From positions 2,198,586 to 2,255,452 of the forward strand of contig NZ_JH584241.1 in NCBI RefSeq assembly GCF_000241485.1: 56,867 nucleotides of DNA, in the 5' to 3' direction. The position numbers and the translations under genes are program-made. Of the stretch, positions 34,680 to 45,492 are shown one piece after another. This stretch comes from Sphingomonas sp. PAMC 26605 (GTDB lineage: Bacteria; Pseudomonadota; Alphaproteobacteria; Sphingomonadales; Sphingomonadaceae). The notes under the pieces are model-generated. The model saw only the letters and a program-made list of their open reading frames with translations. It ran no database searches and was not told where the DNA came from. Position 1 is the stretch's first letter; the number at the start of each line of letters is the position of its first letter.

Positions 34680-35650
34680 GCGGTCAACTCACGCAGGCAC
34701 GCGATCAGCGTGCGTTTCATCAGCGGGATCTTGAAGTCGTTCGACCCGAAGCCCTGTGCATCGGCGAGCAGCACGTCTGCTGCCGCCGCGAAATTCTCGT
34801 CGGTCGGCGCCTTGCCGACCAGCGCTTCCTCGACGCGGCTATCGCGCCACGGCATTGGCCCGAGCCCGCCGAAAGCAAGCTGCGCCGTGGCGATCGTGCC
34901 GTTCTCGACCGAGAGGAGCCCGGCGACCGAGACCAAAGCGAAGGCATAGGACGCGCGGTCGCGGACTTTGCGATAAAGCTGCTTGCCGGCGACGGGGGCG
35001 GGCAGCTCGACATGCGTGATCAGCTCGCCGGGTTCGAGTACGGTCTCGATCTCGGGCGTATCGCCGGGGAGGCGATAGAAATCGTGGATGCTGATCCGGC
35101 GCCGGTCGCCACCTGGGGTGAGGGTGATGATCGTCGCGTCGAGCGCGCGCATCGCGACGGGCATGTCGCCGGGGTGCGTGGCGATGCACGACTCGCTCGT
35201 GCCGAGGATCGCGAGGATGCGATTATACCCGCCGATCGCCGAGCAGCCGCTGCCGGGTGCGCGCTTGTTGCACGCCATCGCGGGGTCGTAGAAATAATAG
35301 CAGCGCGTCCGCTGGAGCAGATTGCCGCCGGTCGTCGCCTTGTTGCGGAGCTGGCCCGAGGCGCCTGCGAGCAGCGCGCGGCTGAGCACTTCGTACTTCT
35401 CGCGCACGCGGCTGTCGGCGGCGAGATCGCTGTTCGGCACCAGCGCGCCGATCAACAGGCCGCCGGCCTCGGTGTCCTCGATCTCGGCAAGATCAAGCCG
35501 GCTGATATCGACCAGCTTGTCGGGCGTTTCGACTTGCAGCTTCATCAGATCGAGCAAATTGGTACCACCCGCGATGAAGCGCGTGCCCGGGCTCACCGCG
35601 CCGACAGCTTCCTCGAGGCTCGTTGGCTTTTCGTACAGGAAGGTCTTCAT
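34676..35650 (-). CDS. paoB: Aldehyde oxidoreductase, FAD-binding subunit (PaoB-like)
   Basis: A 324-residue FAD subunit. FAD-binding motifs [15 protein letters not shown] and [16 protein letters not shown] are present. Four cysteines, in [18 protein letters not shown] and [12 protein letters not shown], form the extra [4Fe-4S] site that distinguishes PaoB/4-hydroxybenzoyl-CoA-reductase-like subunits from ordinary xanthine-oxidase FAD subunits. It overlaps both neighbours by 4 bp (ATGA), indicating coupled translation and fixed stoichiometry. Confidence 0.92.
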   Translation of the reverse strand: MKTFLYEKPTSLEEAVGAVSPGTRFIAGGTNLLDLMKLQVETPDKLVDISRLDLAEIEDTEAGGLLIGALVPNSDLAADSRVREKYEVLSRALLAGASGQLRNKATTGGNLLQRTRCYYFYDPAMACNKRAPGSGCSAIGGYNRILAILGTSESCIATHPGDMPVAMRALDATIITLTPGGDRRRISIHDFYRLPGDTPEIETVLEPGELITHVELPAPVAGKQLYRKVRDRASYAFALVSVAGLLSVENGTIATAQLAFGGLGPMPWRDSRVEEALVGKAPTDENFAAAADVLLADAQGFGSNDFKIPLMKRTLIACLRELTA

Positions 35651-36144
35651 GCCTCGGCCTCCGCCACGTCGCGGATCGCATCGACGATGTTGGGATAGGC
35701 GGCGCAGCGGCAGATGTTGCCGCTCATCCGCTCGGAAATCTCGCCGTCGTTGAACTCGACATCGCCGAGCGTCTCGCTGACATGGCTCGGCCAGCCCTTC
35801 TTGACCTCGTCGAGCATGCCGACCGCCGAGCAGATCTGCCCCGGCGTGCAATAGCCGCACTGATAGCCGTCATGCTTGACGAATGCCGCCTGGAGCGGAT
35901 GGAGATCCTCGGGCGTGCCGAGACCCTCGATCGTGGTGATCTCGTCGTCCTGGTGCATCACCGCGAGCGACAGGCAGCTGTTGATGCGGCGGCCGTTGAC
36001 GAGCACGGTGCACGCGCCGCACTGGCCGTGGTCGCAGCCCTTTTTCGAGCCGGTCAGCCCGACATGCTCGCGGAGCAGGTCGAGCAAGGACGTGCGGATG
36101 TCGGGATCGACGTCGTAATGCGTCCCGTTGATGGTGAAGTTCAT
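35647..36144 (-). CDS. paoA: Aldehyde oxidoreductase, [2Fe-2S] subunit (PaoA-like)
   Basis: A 165-residue iron-sulfur subunit. The plant-type ferredoxin cluster is bound by [20 protein letters not shown] and the following INSC; the second cluster by [10 protein letters not shown] and [10 protein letters not shown]. It passes electrons from molybdenum to FAD. The ATG at 36144 starts directly at [16 protein letters not shown], without the twin-arginine signal found on E. coli PaoA, and no in-frame extension encoding one is visible. The complex is therefore predicted to be cytoplasmic. First gene of the operon. Confidence 0.92.
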   Translation of the reverse strand: MNFTINGTHYDVDPDIRTSLLDLLREHVGLTGSKKGCDHGQCGACTVLVNGRRINSCLSLAVMHQDDEITTIEGLGTPEDLHPLQAAFVKHDGYQCGYCTPGQICSAVGMLDEVKKGWPSHVSETLGDVEFNDGEISERMSGNICRCAAYPNIVDAIRDVAEAEA

Positions 36145-36253
36145 ATCAGACCCCTGCGGTTCGCAAGGCTCAACGCATGCCCGGAAGATGGTTTCCCGGG
36201 GCTGTCAGATATTCGCCGACGCCGCCCGAAACCGCGACGAGCGGCGCGCTCGT

Positions 36254-37711
36254 TTACGGTCGGCGCGGCGCGCCCGGCACGCTATAGGCGCCGTCCCATC
36301 CGCCTCCCAGCGCCTGGACCAACGCGGCGGCGGTGGTCTGGCGGTCGGCGCGGATCTGGATCAGCGCGCGGCGCGCGGCGAGCGCGGTGGCCTGCGCGGT
36401 GACGACGTCGGAATAGACGACGATCCCCGACTGGTACTGGAAGCGCACCGACGCCTCGCTGCGATCGGCCGCGACCGAGGCGGTGGTGAGCAGCGCCTCC
36501 TGCCGCGCGAGGATCGCGGTGGCGGCGAGATTGTCCTGCACTGCCTGGAACGCGCTGAGCGTCACCTGGCGATAATTGGCGACCGCGGCATCATACGCCG
36601 CGCGATCGGCGGCCACCCGCGCACGCCGCGCACCGGCATCGAAGATCGTCTGCGCGAGCGATGCGCCGACCGACCAGAGCGAGGAGGCCGAGCTGAACAG
36701 GCTGGAGAGGGTATTGCTGTTGAATCCACCGTTGCCGGTGAGGCTTAGCGACGGGAAGAAGGCGGCGCGATCGACCCCGATCTGCGCGTTCGCGGCGGCG
36801 ACGAGGCGCTCGGCCGAGGCGATGTCGGGGCGGCGCTCGAGCAGCGTCGAGGGGAGGGCGACGGGCACGGTCGGCATCACCGGCGTCCAATCGCTGACGG
36901 GCGGCAGGCTGTAGGCAGCGGCATTCTCGCCGATCAGCGTGGCGATCGCATCCTCGAACTGCGCGCGCGTGCGCTTTTCGCCTTCGAGGTCGGATTGCGC
37001 CGAGGCGAGCTGCGACTGCCCCTGGAACACGTCGCTGTGCGCGGCGATACCTGCGTTGTAGCGGTTGGTCGCGATCGTCAGCGAACGTTGATACGCGGCA
37101 ACGGTCGCGGCGAGGCTGGCGATCTGCGCATCCGATGCGCGAAGGCCGAGATAGTCGGTGACCAGTTCGCCATCGAGCGCGAGTTGCGCCGAGACGAGGT
37201 CGGCACCGCGCGACTGTTCGGTGAAGCGCTGGGTGGCAACGGTGTTGCGGATCTGGCCGAACAGGTCGGGCGTCCAGCTTGCCGAGAGGCCGGCATTGTA
37301 ACTGGTCGAGGCACGCGACCCCGCCGCGGAGGTGACGCCGTTGGTGACGATCGTACGCGATCCGCCCGACGCCGAATGCGTCACCGATCCGTTCGCCGAT
37401 ACCGTCGGGAACAGGCTCGCGCGCGCCTCGCGGGTGAACGCTTGCGCCTGGCGATAAGTCGCCTCGGCCTGGGCGAGCGTCTGGTTGTGCGCATGCGCAC
37501 GCACGATCAGATCGTCGAGCGTGGCGTCGCCAAAGTCCTTCCACCAGTCGCCGCGCGGGGTGCCGTCGGCGGGGGCGGCGGGTTGCCACCCTTCGACCGT
37601 CTTCCACTGCGTCGCATCGGGGCTCGTCGGCCGCGCATAGGGTGGCGCGAGCGAGCAGCCGGCGAGCGCAACGCTGGCGAGAAGGGCGGACCAGGGGCGG
37701 ATCGGTTTCAT
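36254..37711 (-). CDS. RND efflux outer-membrane lipoprotein (NodT/OprM family)
   Basis: A 485-residue TolC-like outer-membrane channel. The signal peptide ends in the lipobox LAGC (Cys19), followed by SLAPPYARP, typical of NodT-type factors. Two OEP repeats are seen, with WWKDFGDATLDDLIVRAHAH, ARASLFPTVSANGSVTHS, and RPDIASAERLVAAANAQIGV plus DRAAFFPSLSLTGNGGF. It is the last gene of the mdtABC operon; its ATG overlaps the mdtC stop by 4 bp. It exports drugs through the outer membrane together with the RND pump. Confidence 0.93.
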   Translation of the reverse strand: MKPIRPWSALLASVALAGCSLAPPYARPTSPDATQWKTVEGWQPAAPADGTPRGDWWKDFGDATLDDLIVRAHAHNQTLAQAEATYRQAQAFTREARASLFPTVSANGSVTHSASGGSRTIVTNGVTSAAGSRASTSYNAGLSASWTPDLFGQIRNTVATQRFTEQSRGADLVSAQLALDGELVTDYLGLRASDAQIASLAATVAAYQRSLTIATNRYNAGIAAHSDVFQGQSQLASAQSDLEGEKRTRAQFEDAIATLIGENAAAYSLPPVSDWTPVMPTVPVALPSTLLERRPDIASAERLVAAANAQIGVDRAAFFPSLSLTGNGGFNSNTLSSLFSSASSLWSVGASLAQTIFDAGARRARVAADRAAYDAAVANYRQVTLSAFQAVQDNLAATAILARQEALLTTASVAADRSEASVRFQYQSGIVVYSDVVTAQATALAARRALIQIRADRQTTAAALVQALGGGWDGAYSVPGAPRRP

Positions 37712-40700
37712 GCGGGAAGCTCGCGAAGGGTGCCGCCACGGACGGCACGGGGGGCGCGCCGGCGGCGGCGATTGGCCAGGCCGTCGAGGCAGACATAGAT
37801 GACCGGGGTCGTGATCAGCGTGAGCACCTGGCTCGCGATCAGCCCGCCGATGATGACGATGCCGAGCGGCTGGCGCAGCTCCGCCCCCTCGCCGAAACCG
37901 ATCGCGAGCGGCAGCGCGCCGAGCGCGGCGGCGATCGTCGTCATCAGGATCGGGCGGAAGCGCAGGATGCTCGCTTCGCGCGCCGCCGCCTCGGCACTGA
38001 CGCCTTGCGTGCGCTGGAGATGGATCGCGAAGTCGATGATCAGGATCGCGTTCTTCTTGACGATGCCGAGCAGCAGGAAGACGCCGATCAGCGCGATGAT
38101 CGAGAAATCGAGCTTGAACAGCATCAGCGCGAGCACCGCGCCCACGCCAGCAGCGGGGAGGGTGGACAGCACGGTGAGCGGATGGATCAGGCTCTCGTAG
38201 AGGATGCCGAGCACGATGTAGATCGTCACCAGCGCGGCGAGGATCAGCAGCAGCTGACCGCTCTGCGTATCCTGGAAGGTCGCCGCCGAGCCCGAGAATT
38301 TGCCGTGGACGCTGGTCGGCATGCCGATCTGCGCCTCGGCATCGCTGATCGCCGCCTGCGCGTCGGACAGCGCGACGCCGGGGGCGAGATCGAACGAGAT
38401 GGTGGTCGAGACTTCGGTGCCGTCATGGTTGACGCTCGCCGCGGTCGCTGCCTGCCCCATCGACGAGATCGCCTCGAGCGGGACCATCGTGCGCGGCGTG
38501 TTGCTCAGCGCGGCGCCGGTCGAGGGGCTGCGCAGCGCGGGATTGGTCGCGACCGCTGCGGTCGCGGTCGCGGCGGTCTTGCCCGCGGTGCCGGTACCGG
38601 TAGCGGCGACCCCGGTTGCGCTGGTGGTGGCGATGGTGGCGGTGGTCGTGCCGTTGAGCGCGGTGGCGTTGGGCCCGGTCGCGATCACCGCATCGGCCTT
38701 GGCGGGGACGCGCACGTCGGTCAGCGCCTGCGGGCCCGTCGTCATCTCCTGCGGCCAGCCGAGGATCACGCTATATTGGTTCACATCCTCGTAGATGTTG
38801 GCGACGCTGCGCTGTCCGAAGGCGTCGTACAGCGCATTGTCGACATCGAGCGAGCTGATCCCGAGCCGTGCGGCTGAGTCGCGGTCGACCGTGAGGAAGC
38901 TCTCGACGCCATTCTCGCTATAGTCGCTGTCGACATTCTTGAGCTTCTTGTTGGCTTGGAGCGCGTCGTTGAGCTTCTTGGACCAGGTTTTCAGCGCGGC
39001 GGTGCTGTCCGCGACGAGCGTGTATTGATAGGTCGAATTGCCCTGCCGCGCGCCGATCCGCAGATCCTGGACGGGCGAGAGGAACAGGCGGATCCCGGCG
39101 ATCGGCTGGAGCTTGCGCTGCAGCCGGGCGATGATGTCGGGCTCGGCAACGCCGTGGCGCTGACCGACGGGCTTGAGCCCCACCATCATGAACGCGCTGC
39201 CTGCGCGATTGCCCCCGGTGAAGCCGATCACCGACTGGACCGCACGGTCCTTGTGGATGATGTCGACGACTTGGTTGAGCTTGATCTGCATGTCCTGGAA
39301 CGACACGCTCTGGTCGGCACGCACGCCCGCGAAGATCAGCGGCGACTGCTGCTGCGGGAAGAAGCCCTTGGGTACGACGACATAGAGATAGGCGGTCAGC
39401 GCGAGCACGCCGACGAACAACACCAGCACCAGCGGCTTCATCGCCAGCGCCCAGTCGAGCGCCTTTTCGTAGACACGCTCGACGCGCTGATAGCCGCGCT
39501 CGAGCCCGCGCGCGACGCGGCCGGGCTGCTTCACCGCCTCGCCCTCGCGCGGCCGGGGCTTGAGGAACCAGGCGCACAGCATCGGCGTGGTGGTGAGCGA
39601 CAGCACGAGACTGATCAGCACCGCCGCCGACAGCGTCACGGCGAATTCGCGGAACAGCCGCCCGACGATCCCGCCCATGAACAGCAAGGGGATGAACACC
39701 GCGACGAGACTGATACTGATCGACAGCACGGTGAAACCGACTTCGGCCGCGCCGCGCAAGGCGGCATCGATCCGCCCCATCCCCTCCTCGAGATGCCGCG
39801 TGGTATTCTCGAGCACGACGATCGCATCATCGACGACGAACCCGGTCGCCACCGTGATCGCCATCAGCGACAGGTTGTTGAGCGAGAAGCCGAGGAAGTA
39901 CATCACCCCGAAGGTGCCGAGCAGAGAGACGATCGTCGCCACCGCCGGGATCATCGTCGAGCGGACGTCGCGTAAGAAAGCGAAGACGACGACGATCACC
40001 AGCATCAGCGCGATCAGCACGGTGATCTCGATCTCGCGCAGCGAGGCGCGGATCGAATTGGTGCGGTCCATCGCCACGTCGAGCTTGATGTCGGGCGGCA
40101 ATTGCGCGCGCAAAGCGGGCAGCTCGGCGTTGATCCTGTCGACCATCTGGATGAGGTTGGCGCCAGGTTGCTGGGTGATATTGACGATGATCGCGCGCTT
40201 GCCGTTGTAGAGCCCGAGCGTGCGCGTATCGGCGACGCTGTCGCTGACCGTGGCGATGTCGCCCAGCCGCACCGCCGAGCTGCCGCGCCATGCGACGACC
40301 AGCGGGCGATAGTCGGCGGCGGTCTTGCCCGCGGCATTGGTGTAGATCTGCCACGAGCGGCCGTCCTTGCCCGAGATCAGCCCCTTGGGTCGGTTGGCGT
40401 TCGACGCCTCGATCGCGGCGCGGACGTCCTCCATCGAGATGCCGTAGGAGTTGAGCTCGAGCGGATTGACCGCGACGCGCACCGCCGGCAGCGACCCGCC
40501 GCCCAGTTCGACATCGCCGACGCCCGGGATTTGCGCCATGCGCTGCTGGATGATGTTCGACACCGCATCGTAGATCTGCCCGGCGGTGCGCGTGTCCGAG
40601 GTGAGCGCGAGCGTCACCACCGGCTGGCTCGCCGGGTTGACCTTGCGATAGGTCGGGTTCTGCCGCAGCGTCGCGGGCAGATCGACGCGCGACGCGCTGA

Positions 40701-41034
40701 TCGCCGCCTGGACCTCGCGCGCGGCGGTGTCGATGTTCTTCGACAGGTCGAACTGCAGCGTGATCCGCGTCGAGCCGAGCGAGCTTTGCGAGGTCATCTC
40801 GTTGACCCCGGCGATCGTCGACAGCCGCCGTTCGAGCGGCGTCGCGATGCTCTGCGCCATCACGTCGGGGCTCGCGCCGGCAAGGCTCGCCGAGACGCTG
40901 ATCACCGGGAAATCGACCTGCGGCAGCGGTGCCACCGGCAGCGAGAAGAACGCAGCGATCCCTGCGAGCGCGAGCCCGATCGTCAGCAGGATCGTCGCGA
41001 TCGGCCGCCGGATGAAGGGCGCGGAGAGGTTCAC
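37708..41034 (-). CDS. mdtC: RND multidrug efflux permease (MdtC-like)
   Basis: A 1108-residue inner-membrane proton-driven pump with 12 transmembrane segments and two large periplasmic domains. It starts (GTG at 41034) MNLSAPFIRRPIATILLTIG, the usual RND start, four bases after the mdtB stop; an upstream in-frame GTG at 41103 would overlap mdtB and add unrelated residues. [14 protein letters not shown] in TM4 carries the proton-relay aspartates. In the second periplasmic domain there is an Ala/Thr-rich low-complexity insertion of about 70 residues (38490-38700) not expected from E. coli MdtC (1025 residues). It forms a mixed trimer with MdtB. Confidence 0.93.
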   Translation of the reverse strand: MNLSAPFIRRPIATILLTIGLALAGIAAFFSLPVAPLPQVDFPVISVSASLAGASPDVMAQSIATPLERRLSTIAGVNEMTSQSSLGSTRITLQFDLSKNIDTAAREVQAAISASRVDLPATLRQNPTYRKVNPASQPVVTLALTSDTRTAGQIYDAVSNIIQQRMAQIPGVGDVELGGGSLPAVRVAVNPLELNSYGISMEDVRAAIEASNANRPKGLISGKDGRSWQIYTNAAGKTAADYRPLVVAWRGSSAVRLGDIATVSDSVADTRTLGLYNGKRAIIVNITQQPGANLIQMVDRINAELPALRAQLPPDIKLDVAMDRTNSIRASLREIEITVLIALMLVIVVVFAFLRDVRSTMIPAVATIVSLLGTFGVMYFLGFSLNNLSLMAITVATGFVVDDAIVVLENTTRHLEEGMGRIDAALRGAAEVGFTVLSISISLVAVFIPLLFMGGIVGRLFREFAVTLSAAVLISLVLSLTTTPMLCAWFLKPRPREGEAVKQPGRVARGLERGYQRVERVYEKALDWALAMKPLVLVLFVGVLALTAYLYVVVPKGFFPQQQSPLIFAGVRADQSVSFQDMQIKLNQVVDIIHKDRAVQSVIGFTGGNRAGSAFMMVGLKPVGQRHGVAEPDIIARLQRKLQPIAGIRLFLSPVQDLRIGARQGNSTYQYTLVADSTAALKTWSKKLNDALQANKKLKNVDSDYSENGVESFLTVDRDSAARLGISSLDVDNALYDAFGQRSVANIYEDVNQYSVILGWPQEMTTGPQALTDVRVPAKADAVIATGPNATALNGTTTATIATTSATGVAATGTGTAGKTAATATAAVATNPALRSPSTGAALSNTPRTMVPLEAISSMGQAATAASVNHDGTEVSTTISFDLAPGVALSDAQAAISDAEAQIGMPTSVHGKFSGSAATFQDTQSGQLLLILAALVTIYIVLGILYESLIHPLTVLSTLPAAGVGAVLALMLFKLDFSIIALIGVFLLLGIVKKNAILIIDFAIHLQRTQGVSAEAAAREASILRFRPILMTTIAAALGALPLAIGFGEGAELRQPLGIVIIGGLIASQVLTLITTPVIYVCLDGLANRRRRRAPRAVRGGTLRELPA

Positions 41035-41038
41035 GCCG

Positions 41039-44000
41039 TCACCGTAAGGGGTGCGCTTCGGCTTCGGGGCCGACGTCGGGGGATTTGTGGGCTCCCCAGC
41101 CACGCTTGGCGAAGGCCTGCTGCGCGCGATCGAAATAGAGATAGATCACGGGGGTGGTGAACACCGTCAGCAACTGGCTGACGAGCAGCCCGCCGAAGAT
41201 CGCGATGCCGAGCGGCCGGCGCAGCTCCGCGCCCTCGCCGCTGCCGAGCATCAGCGGCACCGCCGAGAACAGCGCGGCGAGCGTCGTCATCAGGATCGGG
41301 CGGAAGCGCAGGATCGCCGCCTGGCGGATCGCGTCGAACGGCGCGAGCCCCTCGTCGCGCTCGGCGGCGATCGCGAAGTCGATCATCATGATCGCGTTCT
41401 TCTTGACGATACCGATCAGCAGCACGATCCCGATGATCCCGATCACGTCGAGATCATGCCCCGTGATCCATAGCGCGAACAGCGCGCCGACCGCCGCCGA
41501 GGGCAGCGTCGACAGGATCGTCAGCGGATGGATGAAGCTCTCATACAGCACGCCGAGCACGATATAGACGCACACGATCGCCGCGAGGATCAGATACAAT
41601 TGGTTCGACAGCGACGAAGAGAAGGCCCCCGCCGCGCCGAGGAAGCTGGTCGAGATGCCGGTCTTGAGGTGCAAGTCGGCGATCTTCGCCTGCACCGCGT
41701 TCACCGCGGTGCCGAGCGATACGCCCGGCGCGGTGTCGAAGCCGATCGTCGCCGCGGGGAATTGCGCGACGTGATTGACCTGCAGCGGCGAAGTCCCCGC
41801 CTTGATCGTCGCGATCGCGCTGAGCGGCGTGGCGCCGCCGGAGGCTTGCACATGGAGCAGCCCGAGCGAGGCGGGGTCGGTCAGCAGCCCCGGCGCCGCC
41901 TCGAGGATCACGCGATATTGCGTCGTCTCGGTGAAGATCGTCGAGACGATCCGCTGCCCGAACGCCGAATAGAGCGCATCGTCGACGCTCGACGCGGTGA
42001 TATTGAGCCGCGCCGCCGAATCGCGATCGATGTTGATATACGCCGCCTGCCCCTGCGCGCCCGCGTCGGTGGTGACGTTGCGCACCTTCGACACCGATTG
42101 CAGGGCGGCGGCGATGCGCTTGGCCTCGGCAGTGACGTCGGCGGTGTTCGATCCCTCGACCGAGAAGCGGAACTGCGTCGGCCCGCTCTCGGCGTCGATC
42201 GTCAGATCCTGCGTCGGCTGGAGATAGAGCGTGACGCCCGGAATGCGATCCACCGCGTCCTTGAGCCGCTGCATGACGTCGGCCTGCGCGCCGTGGCTCT
42301 CCTTGAGGTTGATGAACATGCTGCCCGAATTGAGCGTGGCATTGTCCGACCCGTCGACCCCGACGAACGACGACAGCGAGGCGACCGATCCGTCTTGCAG
42401 GATCGCCTTGGCCGCCTGCGCCTGGAGCGAGGCCATCTTGTCGTACGACACGCTGGTCGAGGCGATCAGCCGCGCCTGGAGCTGGCCGGTATCCTGTGTC
42501 GGGAACAGCCCCTTGGGGATGACGAGATAGAGCATTACGGTCAGCGCGAAGGTCGCGATCGCGACCATCAGCGTAGCGAAGCGGCGGTCGAGCACATAGC
42601 CGAGCCCGCGCTCGTAATGATGCTCGACCCAGCCGAACGCGGCGGCCGAGCGCTCAGCGATGCGGCTCCTCTTCTCGTCCGCCGGGCGCTTCAGCCAGCG
42701 TGCCGACAGCATCGGCGTCAGCGTCAGCGACACCACCGCCGAGATCAGGATCGTGATCGCCAGCGTCACCGCGAATTCGCGGAACAGCCGGCCGACGATG
42801 TCGCCCATGAACAGCAGCGGGATCAGCACCGCGATCAGCGAAACGGTGAGCGAGATGATCGTGAAGCCGATCTCCGACGCGCCCTGCAACGCCGCCTCGA
42901 ACGGCGCCATGCCTTCCTCGATATGGCGCTGGATATTCTCGATCATCACGATCGCATCGTCGACGACGAAGCCGGTCGCGATCGTCAGCGCCATCAGCGA
43001 CAGGTTATCGAGGCTGTAGTGCAGCAGGTACATCACCCCGCACGTGCCGATCAGCGAGATCGGCACCGCGAGCCCGGCGACGAGCGTCGCGCGCGCCGAA
43101 TGCAGGAAGAAGAAGATCACCAGCACGACGAGCACGACCGCGAGCACCAGCTCGAACTCGACATCGCTGACCGAGGCGCGGATCCCCGTCGTGCGGTCGG
43201 CGAGCGTCGTCGCCTTGAGGCCCGCAGGCAGGCTCTTGAGCAGCACGGGGAGCTGCGCCTTGATCGCGTCGGTCGTCTGGATCACGTTCGCGCCGGGCTG
43301 GCGCTGGACGTTGAGGATGATCGCGGGCGTCGTGTTGGCGAGCGCGCCGAGCCGCGCGTTCTCGGCGCCTTGCGTCACTTGCGCGACGCTCGACAGCCGG
43401 ACGGGCGCGTTGGCCGAGTAGCTGACGATCAAATTCTTGTAATCGTCGACCGTCTCGAGCTGGTCGTTGGCGTTGATCTGGTACGAGCGGTTGGGCCCGT
43501 CGAAACTGCCCTTGGCGCTGTTGGCATTGGCATTGTCGATCGCGGTGCGCAGCTGCGACAGCGACAGGCCGTAGCTCGCCAGCGCCTGCGTATCGGCGCG
43601 GATCCGCATCGCGGGCTTCTGGCCGCCGGCGAGCGAGACGAGCCCGACGCCGCTGATCTGGCTGATCTTTTGCGCGAGCCGCGTGTCGACGATCGACTGG
43701 ACCTGCGTCAGCGGCATCGTGTCCGAGCTGATCGCGATCGTCAGGATCGGCGCGTCGGCCGGGTTGACCTTGGCATAGACCGGCGGCGCGGGGAGATCGG
43801 CCGGGAGCAGCGCTGACGACGCGTTGATCGCCGCCTGGACTTCCTGCTCGGCGACGTCGAGCCCCTCCGAAAGCCCGAACTGCAGCGTGATGACCGAGGC
43901 GCCCGCGGTGCTGGTCGAGGCCATCCGCGACAGGCCCGGCATCTCGCCGAACTGGCGCTCGAGCGGGGCGGTGACGGTCTGGCTCATCACCTCGGGGCTG

Positions 44001-44161
44001 CCGCCGGGATAGAGCGTCGTCACCTCGATAGTCGGATAATCGACCTCGGGCAAAGCCGAGAGCGACAGCATGCGGAAGCCGACAAAGCCCGCCAGCACGA
44101 TGCCGATCATCAGCAGCGCGGTCGCGACGGGGCGCAGGATGAAGATGCGGGACGGGCTCAT
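41039..44161 (-). CDS. mdtB: RND multidrug efflux permease (MdtB-like)
   Basis: A 1040-residue RND pump subunit starting [20 protein letters not shown] at the ATG at 44161. The proton-relay motif [20 protein letters not shown] is in TM4. Length agrees with E. coli MdtB (1040). It lies 11 bp downstream of mdtA and 4 bp upstream of mdtC; with MdtC it forms the heterotrimeric inner-membrane pump. Motifs such as [20 protein letters not shown] are intact. Confidence 0.94.
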   Translation of the reverse strand: MSPSRIFILRPVATALLMIGIVLAGFVGFRMLSLSALPEVDYPTIEVTTLYPGGSPEVMSQTVTAPLERQFGEMPGLSRMASTSTAGASVITLQFGLSEGLDVAEQEVQAAINASSALLPADLPAPPVYAKVNPADAPILTIAISSDTMPLTQVQSIVDTRLAQKISQISGVGLVSLAGGQKPAMRIRADTQALASYGLSLSQLRTAIDNANANSAKGSFDGPNRSYQINANDQLETVDDYKNLIVSYSANAPVRLSSVAQVTQGAENARLGALANTTPAIILNVQRQPGANVIQTTDAIKAQLPVLLKSLPAGLKATTLADRTTGIRASVSDVEFELVLAVVLVVLVIFFFLHSARATLVAGLAVPISLIGTCGVMYLLHYSLDNLSLMALTIATGFVVDDAIVMIENIQRHIEEGMAPFEAALQGASEIGFTIISLTVSLIAVLIPLLFMGDIVGRLFREFAVTLAITILISAVVSLTLTPMLSARWLKRPADEKRSRIAERSAAAFGWVEHHYERGLGYVLDRRFATLMVAIATFALTVMLYLVIPKGLFPTQDTGQLQARLIASTSVSYDKMASLQAQAAKAILQDGSVASLSSFVGVDGSDNATLNSGSMFINLKESHGAQADVMQRLKDAVDRIPGVTLYLQPTQDLTIDAESGPTQFRFSVEGSNTADVTAEAKRIAAALQSVSKVRNVTTDAGAQGQAAYINIDRDSAARLNITASSVDDALYSAFGQRIVSTIFTETTQYRVILEAAPGLLTDPASLGLLHVQASGGATPLSAIATIKAGTSPLQVNHVAQFPAATIGFDTAPGVSLGTAVNAVQAKIADLHLKTGISTSFLGAAGAFSSSLSNQLYLILAAIVCVYIVLGVLYESFIHPLTILSTLPSAAVGALFALWITGHDLDVIGIIGIVLLIGIVKKNAIMMIDFAIAAERDEGLAPFDAIRQAAILRFRPILMTTLAALFSAVPLMLGSGEGAELRRPLGIAIFGGLLVSQLLTVFTTPVIYLYFDRAQQAFAKRGWGAHKSPDVGPEAEAHPLR

Positions 44162-44172
44162 CGCGCTGCCGC

Positions 44173-45492
44173 TCAGCCGCCCTGTCCGCCGCGCCTGCGC
44201 CGCCCGCCGCCGGCGCCGCGCGCGGCGGGCTTGTCGCCGGGCAGCGCGACCTTGGCGCCTTCGCTGAGCCGGTCGCCGCCGTCGGTGACGACGGTGTCGC
44301 CGAGCTTGAGGCCGGTGAGGATCTGGACCTTGTCGGCGCTCGTGACACCAGTGGTGACCTTGCGCTGCGTGACGGTGCGGTCGCTCTTGAGCAGCCAGAC
44401 GAACGCGCTGTCCTGCCCCGAGCGGACCGCCGCGGGCGGGATCGTGATGGCGTTGGCGGCGGTGTCGACCGTCAACCGCACGTTGACGAACTGGCTCGGA
44501 TAGAGCTGGTTGCCGGCATTCGCGAAGCGCGCCTTGCCCTTGATCGTGCCGGTCGTCGTGTCGACCTGATTGTCGAGCGTCGAGAAGCGGCCCTGGTCGA
44601 GCGTCTGCGTCCGGGTGCGATCGAGCGCGATCGCCGGGATCTGTGCGCCCTGGTTGATCCGCTTCGCGATCACCGGCGCCTGGTCCTGCGGCACGGCGAA
44701 TTCGACGTCGATCGGCTGGAGCGTCGTCACCACCGCGATGCCGTTGGTATCGCCAGCACCAATGTAATTGCCGACATCGACCACCTTCAGGCCGACGCGC
44801 CCCGACACCGGCGATAGGATCCGCGTATAGCCGAGGTTGATCTGCGCCTGCTGCACCGCGCCGCGGTCGATCGCGATCGTTCCCTGAAGCTGTTTCGCGG
44901 TCGCCGCCTGCGTATCGACGTCCTGTCGTGCGATCGAATCCTGGCCGAGCAGCGTATTGTAGCGGCTGAGCTGGACGCGCGCATTGGCGAGCTGCGCCTG
45001 GTCGCGCACCAGCGCGCCCTGCGCCTGCAGCAGCGCCGCCTGATACGGCCGCGGGTCGATGATCGCGAGCGCCTGGCCCTTCTTGACGAGCTGCCCCTCG
45101 GTATAGAGCAATTTGGTGATCGTTCCCGAGACCTGCGGGCGGATCGTCACCGTTGCTGCCGGGGTGACGGTGCCGAGCGCCTCGACCACTACCGGTAGAT
45201 CGGCCGCGATCGCCTTGACGCTCGCGACCGTCGTCGGCTGACCGCCGCCGCCCGGGCCACCCGGGCCACCCGAGCCGCCACGACCGCCGCCGCCACGCCG
45301 GCCGCCGCCGCCGTTGCCGCCGCCCGGCCCGGTCCCCGAACTCGCATGCGACAGCCACACCGCAAACAGCACGAGCAGGAGCAAGCCGGCGATCCCGGCG
45401 ATCCAACTGATCGTCCGGCCGCGCGTGCCGATCCGACGCGGCGCGCTTGGGATAGGGCCGTCGGGCGTGGTCTTCGTCTCGAACTCGGGCAT
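44173..45492 (-). CDS. mdtA: RND efflux periplasmic adaptor (MdtA-like)
   Basis: A 439-residue membrane-fusion protein bridging the RND pump and the outer-membrane channel. An N-terminal membrane anchor ([20 protein letters not shown]) is followed by an unusually long glycine/arginine linker (about residues 57-85), then the lipoyl halves ([40 protein letters not shown]), alpha-hairpin, beta-barrel and membrane-proximal domains. A second Gly/Arg-rich tail ends the protein ([14 protein letters not shown]). The start MPEFETK at 45492 is chosen by position; the ribosome site is weak. First gene of mdtABC-nodT. Confidence 0.9.
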   Translation of the reverse strand: MPEFETKTTPDGPIPSAPRRIGTRGRTISWIAGIAGLLLLVLFAVWLSHASSGTGPGGGNGGGGRRGGGGRGGSGGPGGPGGGGQPTTVASVKAIAADLPVVVEALGTVTPAATVTIRPQVSGTITKLLYTEGQLVKKGQALAIIDPRPYQAALLQAQGALVRDQAQLANARVQLSRYNTLLGQDSIARQDVDTQAATAKQLQGTIAIDRGAVQQAQINLGYTRILSPVSGRVGLKVVDVGNYIGAGDTNGIAVVTTLQPIDVEFAVPQDQAPVIAKRINQGAQIPAIALDRTRTQTLDQGRFSTLDNQVDTTTGTIKGKARFANAGNQLYPSQFVNVRLTVDTAANAITIPPAAVRSGQDSAFVWLLKSDRTVTQRKVTTGVTSADKVQILTGLKLGDTVVTDGGDRLSEGAKVALPGDKPAARGAGGGRRRRGGQGG

